From positions 1-34,063 of the forward strand of contig JAEWQH010000015.1 in assembly GCA_023399275.1 (NCBI GenBank): a stretch of 34,063 bases of DNA, given 5' to 3'. Shown here in pieces: positions 1-8,076 of this stretch; the stretch's first letter is position 1, and every line of letters starts with the position of its first letter. The notes beneath the pieces were generated by a model. That model was not told the origin of the DNA. It saw only the letters and a program-made list of their open reading frames with translations, and did no database searches. The translations under genes and the position numbers were made by a program. This DNA is from Bacillota bacterium. GTDB lineage: Bacteria; Bacillota; Clostridia; Christensenellales; CAG-138.

Positions 1-494
1 ATCTCCACCCGTTCGTACCCCGCGCTGACCAGCTTCTCGACCAGCATCCGCGGCTCCAGCGTATCCCCGGCGGCAAGCAAAATCCTGCTGTTGGCAAACG
101 CGCCTTTTGGCGCGAGCGCCTGCATGAGCGCGGCGGCACTGGCGGCTACCACGCAGGGTACCCCGTCGAGCAGCGTACAAAGCGCTGAAATGCGCGCGCT
201 TCTGCCCTCGCCTGAAGCAGCGTGCACATAGGTCAGCGGCGTTTCCCGCGGCAAAAACAGCTCCGCGCGCACGCCAAGGAGCCGCGCGCTTTCGTAGATC
301 TGCGCGGCGGTAACGTCGGTTGCGGTCACAACCAGCACCTGCCGCGTCTGCGCGAGGCAGGCGCAGAGGTGCGCCTTTGCGTTCGCGGCCACGCCAAACG
401 CCGCGACCGGGCCTTTGCCCCCCTCCAGCGCACCGCGCATGCGCTGGTAATCCGTCGCGGAATCAAGCAGATGCAATATGGAGTTTTGATTCAT
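1..494 (-). CDS. mfd: Transcription-repair coupling factor Mfd, N-terminal part (cut by window edge)
   Basis: Reading the minus strand from an ATG at 494 gives about 164 residues (MNQNSILHLL...) that run off the left edge ending in SAGYERVE. Mfd is the ATP-dependent translocase that removes stalled RNA polymerase and recruits UvrA. The visible part matches the N-terminal UvrB-like domain of Mfd: a degenerate nucleotide-fold start (GPVAAFGVAANAKAHL), a VLVVTAT strand, and the GYERV motif that precedes the conserved PGQFSVRGGILD segment, which would lie just outside the window. It follows pth in the same direction with a 57-base gap, the usual Firmicute order. A GGGGGG run lies 4 bases before an in-frame TTG (504-506) and 16 before the ATG, so TTG is a possible start four codons upstream. 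The helicase motifs are out of view; the call rests on the N-terminus and context. Confidence 0.85.
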   Translation of the reverse strand, partial: MNQNSILHLLDSATDYQRMRGALEGGKGPVAAFGVAANAKAHLCACLAQTRQVLVVTATDVTAAQIYESARLLGVRAELFLPRETPLTYVHAASGEGRSARISALCTLLDGVPCVVAASAAALMQALAPKGAFANSRILLAAGDTLEPRMLVEKLVSAGYERVE

Positions 495-551
495 ACCCGG
501 CGTCAAGCGTCCCCCCGTTACCCTTCTCTGCAGCCGGGGCGCGGGCGGTGG

Positions 552-1136
552 TTAGTCCGCCTTTGTCCCGCCGATGTGCCGTTTGTTGTACTCGGCCTGC
601 GCCTGTGTAAGCTTCCCTTGCAGAATCAGGCAGACCGCGTCCGCCGCGTCCTGAAACGCGCGGCCAAGCTCCGCCTGCTCATCCCTGCCGGGCTTTCCGA
701 GCACGTATTTCTTCAAGTCTGCGCCGGTTCGGTTGCCCACGCCGATGCGCACGCGGGGAAAGCACTCGCTGCCGAGGCTGGCGATGATGGAGCGCATGCC
801 GTTGTGCGTGCCTGCACCGCCCTTGTCGCGGATGCGCAGAGCGCCGACCGGGAGCTCGATATCGTCGTAGAGCACGACGAGGTTCTCAACGGGGCACTTG
901 TAAAAATGGAGCACCTCGCGAATGCAATCGCCCGAGAGATTCATATACGTTCTGGGCTTGATGAGCACCACGCGCTCGCCGCAATAGGCGCCCTCGCCGT
1001 AATCGCCTGAAAAGCCGCGCTTGCTCAGCCGAACGCCGAGCGAATCCGCCAGCGCATCCAGCGCCTGAAAGCCCGCGTTATGGCGCGTGCGCCTGTAGAG
1101 CAGCCCCGGATTGCCGAGCCCCGCAACGACGAACAT
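552..1136 (-). CDS. pth: Peptidyl-tRNA hydrolase
   Basis: A 194-residue cytoplasmic enzyme that releases the peptide from prematurely dissociated peptidyl-tRNA so that the tRNA can be reused. The bacterial Pth signatures are present: GLGNPG near the start with Asn9, the TRHNAGF motif with the catalytic His19, the YDDIELPVG segment around residue 92 with the catalytic Asp, and the GGAGTHNGMRSI loop. The length is normal for the family. The start ATG at 1136 has a strong site (AAGGGGGAG) seven bases upstream. The gene is followed by mfd on the same strand and lies divergent from the metG leader; the two transcripts are separated by the 1137-1196 stretch. Confidence 0.97.
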   Translation of the reverse strand: MFVVAGLGNPGLLYRRTRHNAGFQALDALADSLGVRLSKRGFSGDYGEGAYCGERVVLIKPRTYMNLSGDCIREVLHFYKCPVENLVVLYDDIELPVGALRIRDKGGAGTHNGMRSIIASLGSECFPRVRIGVGNRTGADLKKYVLGKPGRDEQAELGRAFQDAADAVCLILQGKLTQAQAEYNKRHIGGTKAD

Positions 1137-1196
1137 AGCTCCCCCTTAAACGAATATCGGAAGAAATCCCACCTATCTTAGCACGAACGCGCGCTC

Positions 1197-1226
1197 TTGA
1201 CAACCTTCCGTTCCAGATGGTACGCT
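1197..1226 (+). promoter_or_regulatory. Probable sigma-A promoter for the T-box/metG transcript
   Basis: A perfect -35 TTGACA (1197-1202) is followed after 18 bases by TACGCT (1221-1226), a weak -10. The T-box leader begins about 17 bases further on, the right place for the transcript to start. The -35 is clear; the -10 assignment is the uncertain part. Confidence 0.55.
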
Positions 1227-1242
1227 AATAGAACGATATGAG

Positions 1243-1497
1243 CAATGACGGAAAGAGTAGCAATCCCGTGCGTTTACAGAGAGATTCGGGGTCAGGTGAA
1301 AGCCCGAAATCGCACGCTTTGCGAACATGGCTCCCGAGCTCCTCGCGGTGAACGCCCCATTTGCCTGAGCCGCAGCGGGTCTCCGCCCGATACAGCGGAA
1401 ACTTATGCCCCCGCGTCTTGGGGAAGTAAGGTGGTTTTTCGGCTCGTTCTTTGCGCGTGCCGTCCTTACACGAGGGCGGCATGCGTTTTATTTTTAC
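1243..1497 (+). promoter_or_regulatory. Met-specific T-box riboswitch leader of metG
   Basis: A T-box leader senses the charging of one tRNA by pairing its specifier codon with the anticodon and its T-box bulge with the free tRNA 3' end. Landmarks in order: the opening GACGGAAAGAGTAG (from 1247); the AGAGA motif of Stem I (1278-1284); the apical part with GGTGAAAGCCC; the specifier loop GAACATGGCTC, which places ATG (Met) at 1327-1329; and the T-box with TGG bulge, GTAAGGTGG (1426-1434). The arms GTAAGG (1426-1431) and CCTTAC (1464-1469) can pair to form the antiterminator, which competes with the terminator at 1455-1497. A Met specifier directly upstream of methionyl-tRNA synthetase is self-consistent. 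Uncharged tRNA-Met should raise metG expression. Confidence 0.93.
1455..1497 (+). terminator. Intrinsic terminator of the T-box leader
   Basis: An 11-pair stem, GCGTGCCGTCC (1455-1465) with GGGCGGCATGC (1474-1484) including two G-U pairs, is followed by TTTTATTTTT (1486-1495). Its 5' arm shares the CC of CCTTAC with the antiterminator, so the two structures exclude each other. Confidence 0.85.
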
Positions 1498-1548
1498 GTA
1501 TACTTGCGCGAAACCGATTTTTGATTTGCAGCATGGGAGGGCACCTCT

Positions 1549-3522
1549 ATGGACGAGAAAAAGACGTTTTACATCACAACCCCAATCTACTACCCCAGCG
1601 CGAGCCTGCACATCGGCCATGCTTACAGCACCGTCGCCACAGATGCCATCGCGCGCTATCACCGGCAGCGCGGCGACGAGACGTTCTTCCTGACCGGTTC
1701 GGACGAGCACGGCCAGAAGATCGAGCGAAAGGCCAAAGCCGCGGGCGTTACGCCGCAGGCGTATGTCGACCGGATCGTCGCGGGGTTCAAGGATCTCTGG
1801 AAGCTGCTGGACATCTCCTACGACAAGTTCATCCGCACCACGGACGACTACCATATCAAGGCCGTTCAGAAGATCTTCCGCAAGCTCTATGAGCAGGGTG
1901 ACATCTACAAGTCGAAGTATACCGGCCACTATTGTACGCCCTGCGAGAGCTTCTGGCTCGAGCGCCAGATCGAGGAGGCGGGCGGCGTCTGTCCGGACTG
2001 CGGCGGTCCCGTGGAGCTCGTGGAGGAAGAGAGCTACTTCTTCCGCCTCTCGAAGTACGCCGACCGGCTGATCCGGTATATTCAGGATAACCCGACATTC
2101 ATCCAGCCAAACAGCCGCACAAACGAGATGCTGCAAAACTTCCTCCTGCCCGGCCTTGAGGATCTCTGCGTAAGCCGCACGAGCTTCACATGGGGCATCC
2201 CTGTCGATTTCGACGAAAAGCACGTCGTCTATGTCTGGCTGGACGCGCTGAGCAACTACATCACCGCGCTCGGCTGGGGCAGCGAGGACGACACGCTCTA
2301 TCGCAAATTTTGGCCGGCAAACGTGCACATCGTCGGCAAAGAGATCGTACGCTTTCACACGATCATCTGGCCGATCATGCTCATGGCGCTCGGCGAGCCG
2401 CTGCCAAAGCAGGTGTTTGGTCATGGCTGGCTCGTGCTCGACGGCGGCAAGATGAGCAAGTCGAAGGGCAACGTCGTCGACCCGGTGCAGCTCTGCGCGC
2501 GCTACGGCGTGGACGCGATCCGCTATTTCCTGCTGCGCGAGGTGCCGTTCGGTTCCGACGGAACCTTCTCCAACGAAGCGCTGATTGCGCGCATCAACAC
2601 CGACCTGGCAAACGACCTAGGCAACCTGCTCAGCCGCACGGTCGCCATGATCGATAAGTACTTCGGCGGCGTGCTGCCCGCGCCGGACGCCTCCGCGCCG
2701 GAGGACGAAGCGCTGATCGCGCTCGCGCGCTCACTGCCGGAGAAGGTAGACGCGCAGATGACCGAGCTGCATATTCCAGACGCGCTGGCGGAGATCTGGA
2801 AGCTCGTCGGCGCCTGCAACAAATACATCGACATGACCGCGCCATGGACGCTCGCCAAGAGCGAGGAAGGGCGCGGACGGCTCAAAAGCGTACTCTACAA
2901 CCTCGCGGAGAGCCTGCGCATCGTCGCGATTCTGCTCACGCCGTTTCTCACGCGCACACCGCAGAAGATGTTTGACCAGCTCGGCATCTCCGGCGATCGG
3001 GCCGACTACGCGTCTGTCGCGTGGGGCGGCAGCATCCCCGGCACGCAGGTGCGCAAGGGCGAGGCGCTCTTCCCGCGCATCGACGCGGAGGCGGAGCTTG
3101 CTTACTTTGCCGCCGAAGCGGAAAAAGCGAAAGCCGCCCCTGCGCCGACTGCGGAGCCGCCTCAACCGGAGCCGGAGGAGGATCTGCCCCCCGCCGAGAT
3201 CGCATACGACGACTTTGCCAAAATCGACCTGCGGCTGGCCAAGGTGATCGCCTGCGAGGAGATCAAAAAAAGCAAGAAGCTGCTCAAGCTGACGCTGGAG
3301 GTCGGCTCTGAAACGCGCACCGTCGTATCGGGCATCAAGCAATGGTACGCGCCGGAGGACCTCGTCGGCAAAACGGTGGTGCTCGTGGCAAACCTTAAGC
3401 CCGTCACACTCTGCGGTGTGGAGAGCCGGGGCATGATCCTCTGCGCCTCCGACGCCGCGGACGAGAATCTCTCCGCGCTGACCACGCTGGCCGGGATGGA
3501 GAGCGGGCTGAAGGTTCGCTGA
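1549..3522 (+). CDS. metG: Methionyl-tRNA synthetase with C-terminal tRNA-binding domain
   Basis: A 657-residue class I aminoacyl-tRNA synthetase that charges tRNA-Met. The catalytic domain carries HIGH (residues 21-24) and KMSKS (301-305). A zinc-type knuckle with Cys129/Cys132 and Cys148/Cys151 sits in the connective insertion. The anticodon-binding helical domain follows. A Pro/Glu/Ala-rich linker (about 520-550) leads to a C-terminal EMAP-II/Trbp111-like OB domain (about 553-657, starting FAKIDLRLAKV), the dimerising tRNA-binding module found in many Firmicute MetG proteins. The start is preceded by GGGAGG at 1535-1540. The gene is controlled by the Met T-box just upstream and leads an operon with a GNAT gene and tatD. 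The ORF is intact and of full family length. Confidence 0.98.
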   Translation: MDEKKTFYITTPIYYPSASLHIGHAYSTVATDAIARYHRQRGDETFFLTGSDEHGQKIERKAKAAGVTPQAYVDRIVAGFKDLWKLLDISYDKFIRTTDDYHIKAVQKIFRKLYEQGDIYKSKYTGHYCTPCESFWLERQIEEAGGVCPDCGGPVELVEEESYFFRLSKYADRLIRYIQDNPTFIQPNSRTNEMLQNFLLPGLEDLCVSRTSFTWGIPVDFDEKHVVYVWLDALSNYITALGWGSEDDTLYRKFWPANVHIVGKEIVRFHTIIWPIMLMALGEPLPKQVFGHGWLVLDGGKMSKSKGNVVDPVQLCARYGVDAIRYFLLREVPFGSDGTFSNEALIARINTDLANDLGNLLSRTVAMIDKYFGGVLPAPDASAPEDEALIALARSLPEKVDAQMTELHIPDALAEIWKLVGACNKYIDMTAPWTLAKSEEGRGRLKSVLYNLAESLRIVAILLTPFLTRTPQKMFDQLGISGDRADYASVAWGGSIPGTQVRKGEALFPRIDAEAELAYFAAEAEKAKAAPAPTAEPPQPEPEEDLPPAEIAYDDFAKIDLRLAKVIACEEIKKSKKLLKLTLEVGSETRTVVSGIKQWYAPEDLVGKTVVLVANLKPVTLCGVESRGMILCASDAADENLSALTTLAGMESGLKVR

Positions 3523-3541
3523 CGTAGAAAAGGAGGCCCAC

Positions 3542-4117
3542 ATGTCCGAGCATATCCTCAAAGACGGGCGCACGCTGACCTTGCGTGATCCGGCGCTTTC
3601 CGATGCGCAGACGCTGATCGACTTTCTCAAGACCGTCGGCAGTGAGACGGATTTTCTACTGGCCGATGAGGACGGCATTGCCGGGCTGACGCTCGAAAGC
3701 GAGCAGCGCTGGATCGCCGAGACTCTGAGCGCGCCGCATTCGAAGATGTTCATCGGCACGGTGGATGGCGAGATCGTGCTCGTTTGCGATGTGCGCGCAG
3801 CGGGCCGGCCGCGAATCGCGCATGCCGCAGGCATCGCCATCTCGATCAAGCGCGCTTATTGGGGGCTTGGAATCGGCGGCATCGCCATGCAGGCGATGAT
3901 CGACTTTGCCAGGAGCACGGGCGAGCTGCGCATGCTCTCGCTCGAGGTGCGCGCGGGCAACGAGCGCGCCATCGCGCTCTATCAACGCTTCGGCTTTGCC
4001 GAGATCGGGCGGCACCGGGCGCGCATCAATGTGCGCGGCACCTATTACGACGAGATCCTGATGGATCTCGATCTGACGCAGCAGGGTGCGGCATACGGCC
4101 CGATGGATCGCACCTGA
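3542..4117 (+). CDS. GNAT-family N-acetyltransferase (RimJ/RimL-like)
   Basis: A 191-residue acetyl-CoA-dependent acetyltransferase with an intact GNAT fold. The acetyl-CoA loop reads RAYWGLGIGG (about residues 101-110) and is followed by the helix AMQAMIDFA, the LSLEVRAGNERAIALYQRFGF segment (motif B) and the closing YYDEILMDLDL strand. The N-terminus (MSEHILKDGRTLTLRDP) is typical of ribosomal-protein or small-molecule acetyltransferases. The acceptor cannot be told from sequence. The ATG has an AAAGGAGG site six bases upstream. It begins 20 bases after metG and ends 33 before tatD, so it is likely co-transcribed under the T-box. Confidence 0.88.
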   Translation: MSEHILKDGRTLTLRDPALSDAQTLIDFLKTVGSETDFLLADEDGIAGLTLESEQRWIAETLSAPHSKMFIGTVDGEIVLVCDVRAAGRPRIAHAAGIAISIKRAYWGLGIGGIAMQAMIDFARSTGELRMLSLEVRAGNERAIALYQRFGFAEIGRHRARINVRGTYYDEILMDLDLTQQGAAYGPMDRT

Positions 4118-4149
4118 ATTTGAATTTTGAAAGACCGGACGGAACGACT

Positions 4150-4920
4150 ATGCAGCTATTCGATACCCACGCGCACCTGCTCGACGACCAGTTTGACCCG
4201 GATCGCAGCGCGCTGATCGCCTCGCTTCCCGAGGCGGGCGTCTGCGGCTTTGTAGAAGCCTGCGTCGAAGCGAAGGACATCCCGAAGGTGCAGGCACTCA
4301 CGCTGCTCTATGACCACGTCTACGGCAGCGCGGGCATCCACCCGCACTCTGCAAGCAGCGCAGACCATGCAAACCTGCTTCGCGTTGCACGCGCGCTGGA
4401 GCAGAAAAAGATCGTCGCCGTAGGCGAGATCGGGCTGGATTATCACTATGACTTTTCCCCGCGCGAAGCGCAGCGCGAGGCCTTTGCAAGCCAGCTCGAC
4501 CTTGCGATCGCCGCAAAAAAACCGGTCATCATCCACGACCGCGAGGCGCATGGCGACGTGATGGCCATGCTTTTGGCGCGGAAAGGCCGTTTGAGCGGCG
4601 TGCTGCACTGCTACTCCGGCAGCTATGAGGATGCCGTGCGGTATATCGACATGGGCTTCTACATCGCTTTCGGCGGAGCGCTGACGTTTAAAAACGCTGT
4701 CAAGCAACGCGCCATTGCCGAGAAGCTGCCGCTTTCGCGGCTCGTCATCGAAACCGACTGCCCTTACATGACGCCGGAACCGCACCGCGGTAAACGCAAC
4801 AGCCCGCTCAACCTGTACCTTACGCTGGAGAAGCTCGCGTCTGTGCGCGGCATCGCCCCCGAAGAGGCAGCCGCCGCAACGCATCAAAACGCGATGGATC
4901 TATTCGGGCTTTCGCTGTAG
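4150..4920 (+). CDS. tatD: TatD-family metal-dependent hydrolase / 3'-5' DNase
   Basis: A 256-residue TIM-barrel metallohydrolase of the TatD family, which acts on DNA 3' ends and can act on D-aminoacyl-tRNA. The metal ligands are in place: FDTHAH (His7, His9), GEIGLDYH (Glu93), IHDRE (His129), LHCYSG (His153) and IETDCPY (Asp203). The reading frame is open far upstream inside the GNAT gene, but the family N-terminus begins MQLFDTHAHL, so the ATG at 4150 is chosen; the ribosome site (CGGA) is weak and translation may be coupled. metG-tatD adjacency is common in Firmicutes. A terminator follows 38 bases after the stop codon. Confidence 0.93.
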   Translation: MQLFDTHAHLLDDQFDPDRSALIASLPEAGVCGFVEACVEAKDIPKVQALTLLYDHVYGSAGIHPHSASSADHANLLRVARALEQKKIVAVGEIGLDYHYDFSPREAQREAFASQLDLAIAAKKPVIIHDREAHGDVMAMLLARKGRLSGVLHCYSGSYEDAVRYIDMGFYIAFGGALTFKNAVKQRAIAEKLPLSRLVIETDCPYMTPEPHRGKRNSPLNLYLTLEKLASVRGIAPEEAAAATHQNAMDLFGLSL

Positions 4921-4958
4921 CGGCGCATAACCACGCTGCGCTTGGGGCATGCGGCAGC

Positions 4959-5010
4959 AAAAAGAGGATGAAAACTGTGATGAACACACAGTTGCTGCTT
5001 CCTCTTTTTT
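4959..5010 (+). terminator. Rho-independent terminator after tatD
   Basis: The outer arms AAAAAGAGGA (4959-4968) and TCCTCTTTTT (5000-5009) pair over ten bases. An inner AACTGTG/CACAGTT pair extends the hairpin, which ends in a T run. The matching A tract on the left makes it usable from either strand, but only the plus strand has a gene ending here. Confidence 0.85.
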
Positions 5011-5068
5011 CGTTGAAATGATATGATAGAGTCAGTTCCAAGGAAATCAAAAAGGGGGGTAATCATCC

Positions 5069-5446
5069 ATGGAAAACTTCTATTACGAATATGCATATGA
5101 ACCCAGCCCGGGCGTAACCTGGCTGAGCATTGCGATCTCGATCCTCGGCATCGTCGCCATGTGGAAGATCTTCGAGAAGGCGGGCGAGCCCGGCTGGGCG
5201 GCGATCATCCCGTTCTACAACGTCTATGTGCTCTTCAAGATCACGTGGGGAAACGGCTGGAAGTTTCTGTTTCTGCTGATCCCGATCGCAAACATCGTGT
5301 TTGCCATCATCACTATGGTCAAACTGGCAAAAGCCTTCGGAAAAGGCGGCGGCTTCGCGGTTGGGCTCATCTTCCTGAGCATCATCTTTTACTACATTCT
5401 CGCATTTGGCGATGCGCAGTATCAGGGCGTTCCGCAGAGCGCCTGA
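5069..5446 (+). CDS. Small membrane protein, DUF5684-like
   Basis: A 125-residue protein with about three membrane segments (roughly residues 17-32, 65-90 and 96-113). Between the first two it carries GEPGWAAIIPFYNVYVLFK, the conserved signature of a widespread family of small membrane proteins (DUF5684-like) often found next to signal peptidases or as stand-alone genes. The function of the family is unknown. The start has a strong GGGGGG site nine bases upstream. It is flanked by terminators at 4959-5010 and 5474-5509, so it is a single-gene unit. A TATGAT -10-like sequence lies at 5022-5027 without a good -35. Confidence 0.8.
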   Translation: MENFYYEYAYEPSPGVTWLSIAISILGIVAMWKIFEKAGEPGWAAIIPFYNVYVLFKITWGNGWKFLFLLIPIANIVFAIITMVKLAKAFGKGGGFAVGLIFLSIIFYYILAFGDAQYQGVPQSA

Positions 5447-5473
5447 CCCCAGCGGCACAATAGCAAAAGAAAC

Positions 5474-5509
5474 CATCGAGCGCTCCGATCAAGGGCGCTC
5501 GATGTTTTT
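5474..5509. terminator. Intrinsic terminator between the small membrane protein gene and mogA
   Basis: A perfect ten-base inverted repeat, CATCGAGCGC (5474-5483) and GCGCTCGATG (5495-5504), is followed by TTTTT on the plus strand. On the minus strand the hairpin is followed by a weaker T-rich stretch, so it may also end the mogA transcript that converges here. Confidence 0.85.
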
Positions 5510-5549
5510 CTTTCATATCGCGCATGTGAATTTGCTCTACCCCCCTCGG

Positions 5550-6056
5550 TCAGACGCGCACCGTTTGCTCCGCGGCACACTCATTCTTTGTGCCGAGCAG
5601 CATGCAAAGGCCATGCTCCAACGCAGGCAGCACAGGCTCGAGATTTTCACGAACCGCCTTGGGGCTGCCGGGCAGGTTGACGATCAACGCGTCGTGATAC
5701 AGCCCCGCCTGCGCGCGGGAGAGCATCGCGCGGTTCGTGATTTGCAGGCAATACGCGCGCATCGCCTCCGGAATGCCGGGCGCCATCCGCTCGCAGACGG
5801 CCAGCGTCGCCTCCGGCGTAACATCCCGCTTGGAGAACCCCGTCCCCCCGCTTGTAAGAATCAGGTTCGCACCCAACTCGTCCGCATGCCGGCGCAGCTC
5901 CGCCTCGATGTACGGCTGCTCGTCCGGCACGATGACGGTGGCGACCACCTCGTAGCCTGCATCCCGCAGCAGCTTTGCCGCAAGCGGACCCGCGGTATCC
6001 TCGCGCTCACCGGAAAACCCTTTATCGCTGACCGTGATGACGGATGCCTGAAACAT
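5550..6056 (-). CDS. mogA: Molybdopterin adenylyltransferase-type protein (MogA/MoaB family)
   Basis: A 168-residue MoCF_biosynth-fold protein. MogA adenylates molybdopterin before Mo insertion by MoeA. The family core is visible: SVITVSDKGFSGEREDTAG at the N-terminus, the molybdopterin-binding loop LTSGGTGFSKRDVTPEA in the middle, and LPGSPKAV near the end. The start is the ATG at 6056, with AAAAGGAG eight bases upstream; an in-frame TTG seven codons earlier would place the ribosome site inside the gene. It lies 72 bases after modC on the same strand and is the last gene of the molybdenum cluster. MogA and MoaB are close relatives and cannot be split with certainty here. Confidence 0.9.
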   Translation of the reverse strand: MFQASVITVSDKGFSGEREDTAGPLAAKLLRDAGYEVVATVIVPDEQPYIEAELRRHADELGANLILTSGGTGFSKRDVTPEATLAVCERMAPGIPEAMRAYCLQITNRAMLSRAQAGLYHDALIVNLPGSPKAVRENLEPVLPALEHGLCMLLGTKNECAAEQTVRV

Positions 6057-6128
6057 ATCTGCCGCTCCTTTTCCCAAAATACCGCCTGTCGGATATGTTT
6101 CAGTATACCACGCCGCGCGCCTGCGCGC

Positions 6129-7190
6129 CTATGATTCGTGCGTTTCACGCAGCAGCATAAGCGCCTCCTTCGGCAGCCGGAACCAGGCTTCGTCCCCCGC
6201 CCTGTATGCAGCGCCCACCGCGCGATCGAGCTCCACGCGGATCGTCCCGGATGCGCCGGCCGGCCGCAGCGTCAGAATGCGCGAAAACACATCGTCCGCC
6301 GCGGCTTCCACGCCGCAGAGCAGCGCGTTCTCCGCATCCGGCGCGCATGGCTCGATGTAGTGTGCGCGGATACCCGCATGGGTTACGGGTTGCCCCTGAG
6401 CGCCGCTGCAGGCGAGCGCCGCGTTCCACTCCGGCACGCGCAGCAGCCCATCCGCCCCCAGCTGCGCGGGCACGCAGTTTTTGCAGCCGGTGATCAACGC
6501 CGCCTGCAGTGTGCGCGGCCGTGCGAACAGGTCCGTCGTATCGGCCGGCGGCTCGGATGCGCCCGCGTTGAGCACGCAGACGCGTTCGCTCATACGGTAG
6601 ACTTCACCGCGATCATGGGAAACCAGCAGTGCAACGCCCGGAAACGCGCGCAGCGTGTCCCGAACCTCCGCCTCGAGCTGCCATCTGAGGTGGCTGTCCA
6701 GCGCGGCAAACGGCTCGTCGAGCAGGATCGCCTCCGGCTCGCCCGCGAGCATGCGGCAGAGCGCCACGCGCTGCATCTGCCCGCCGGAGAGTTCGCGCGG
6801 ATACCGCTCCTCCAGCCCGCCGAGCCGAAAGCGGGAGATCAGGCTCTCGCGCCGGTCCTTCCGCACGCGCGCGTCCCGCTCCCGCGAAAGGCCTGCGTCG
6901 ATATTTTGCAGCACCGTCATGCTGGGAAAGAGCGCATAGCGCTGAAACAGATATCCGACCCGGCGCTCCTGCGGCGGCAGATCGATCCTTCGCTTTGCGT
7001 CGTAGAGCACGCGCCCGTCGAGTACGATAGACCCTTCATCGGGCTTCTCCACGCCGGCGATGCAGCGCAGCGTCATGCTTTTTCCGCTGCCTGAGGCGCC
7101 GAGCAGCGCGGTCACGCCCGCCTCTGCCTCCAGGGAGACATTCAGCGTGAACCCCTGCAGGCGTTTGATGATATGAACCGATAAAGACAT
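6129..7190 (-). CDS. modC: Molybdate ABC transporter ATP-binding protein
   Basis: A 353-residue ABC ATPase that powers molybdate (or tungstate) import with ModB and ModA. Walker A is GASGSGKS (31-38), the signature LSGGQ is at 134-138 and Walker B ILLDE at 155-159, followed by the D-loop ALDSHLR and a switch His in VSHDR. The C-terminal third (about 230-350) is divergent and fits the regulatory TOBE-type domain of ModC without an easily read motif. The ATG at 7190 has CGGAGA just upstream. It follows modB after 48 bases and precedes mogA. Substrate is assigned from the modA/modB neighbours and the surrounding cofactor genes. Confidence 0.93.
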   Translation of the reverse strand: MSLSVHIIKRLQGFTLNVSLEAEAGVTALLGASGSGKSMTLRCIAGVEKPDEGSIVLDGRVLYDAKRRIDLPPQERRVGYLFQRYALFPSMTVLQNIDAGLSRERDARVRKDRRESLISRFRLGGLEERYPRELSGGQMQRVALCRMLAGEPEAILLDEPFAALDSHLRWQLEAEVRDTLRAFPGVALLVSHDRGEVYRMSERVCVLNAGASEPPADTTDLFARPRTLQAALITGCKNCVPAQLGADGLLRVPEWNAALACSGAQGQPVTHAGIRAHYIEPCAPDAENALLCGVEAAADDVFSRILTLRPAGASGTIRVELDRAVGAAYRAGDEAWFRLPKEALMLLRETHES

Positions 7191-7238
7191 GCATTCTCCG
7201 ATCTGGCCGTGTTCCCCCGAAGCGTCGGCGCGCGTCAG

Positions 7239-7943
7239 CTACCACTTTTTAATATGCTTGAGTCTGGAGTCGGCAAAGAGATTCATCAGCACCACGATGC
7301 CAAACGAGATCAGCAGTATGATCGCAACCCAGATCCCCGCCGTGAGATAATCCCCGTTTTGAATCACCATCGCGATGCGCTGGGAGATGGTGCCGGTCTT
7401 TCCGGCAATGTTTCCCGCGAGCATGCTGGTTGCGCCGTATTCGCCGAGCGCGCGGGCGAAGGTAAGGATGGTTCCGCTGACGACTCCCGGCCCCGCGGAG
7501 GGCAGCACCACGCGCCAAAAGATCCTGCGCTCACTCATGCCGAGTGTACGCCCGGCATAGATAAGCTCGATATCCACTTGCTCAAAGGCGGCGCGCGCAT
7601 TGCGATACATCAGCGGGAAGGCGATTACGCTCGCCGCAAGGATGCACCCGAGCCACGTCTGCACCACCTTGATCGAAAACTCCTGATACAAAAACGAGCC
7701 GATCGGGCGGCGAAGGCTGAAGATGATCAGCAGGAAAAAGCCGGCCACCGTCGGCGGCAGCACCATCGGCAGCGTCAGCAGGCCGTCTACAAACGCCTTG
7801 GCTCGCTTGCCCATGCGCATGACGGCGCGCGCAGTCCACACGCCGAGGAAGAAGCAGATGACGGTCGCAACCAGCCCCGTCTTGAGCGAGATCCAGAGCG
7901 GGCTGTAGTCGAGCGTCCCGAGAATATCCAAAACCTCCTGCAT
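7239..7943 (-). CDS. modB: Molybdate ABC transporter permease
   Basis: A 234-residue inner-membrane permease with about five membrane segments. The ABC-permease coupling motif reads EYGATSMLAGN...GKTGTISQRI (about 175-200), and the LPMVLPPTVAGFFLL segment (residues about 55-70) is characteristic of ModB/CysT-type permeases. The frame is open further upstream, but the ATG at 7943 has a perfect AAAGGAGG eight bases before it and gives the family N-terminus, so it is chosen. It lies between modA and modC in the usual modABC order. Confidence 0.94.
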   Translation of the reverse strand: MQEVLDILGTLDYSPLWISLKTGLVATVICFFLGVWTARAVMRMGKRAKAFVDGLLTLPMVLPPTVAGFFLLIIFSLRRPIGSFLYQEFSIKVVQTWLGCILAASVIAFPLMYRNARAAFEQVDIELIYAGRTLGMSERRIFWRVVLPSAGPGVVSGTILTFARALGEYGATSMLAGNIAGKTGTISQRIAMVIQNGDYLTAGIWVAIILLISFGIVVLMNLFADSRLKHIKKW

Positions 7944-8013
7944 GCTCCGCCTCCTTTCGGATGATGGCTCTGTCTGTCTAAAGCTCGCAAAAAACAAATC
8001 CATCGATATGATT

Positions 8014-8047
8014 CTGCCCGCCGCCAATGCGATGGAACGGCGGGCAG
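8014..8047 (-). promoter_or_regulatory. Strong hairpin between modA and modB
   Basis: A perfect ten-base inverted repeat, CTGCCCGCCG (8014-8023) and CGGCGGGCAG (8038-8047), lies just after the modA stop codon. The run TTTGTTTTTT follows only some 20 bases later, so it is more likely an mRNA-protecting or partly terminating hairpin that keeps the binding protein in excess over the permease than a full stop. Confidence 0.6.
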
Positions 8048-8076
8048 TCGATGTTCCCCTATCGGCCGGTGTTGGA

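Noticed and set aside
1225..2424. A 399-residue minus-strand frame opposite the T-box and metG
   Set aside because: It is antisense to clear metG motifs and the T-box, has no family features, and arises from the high GC at third positions of metG.
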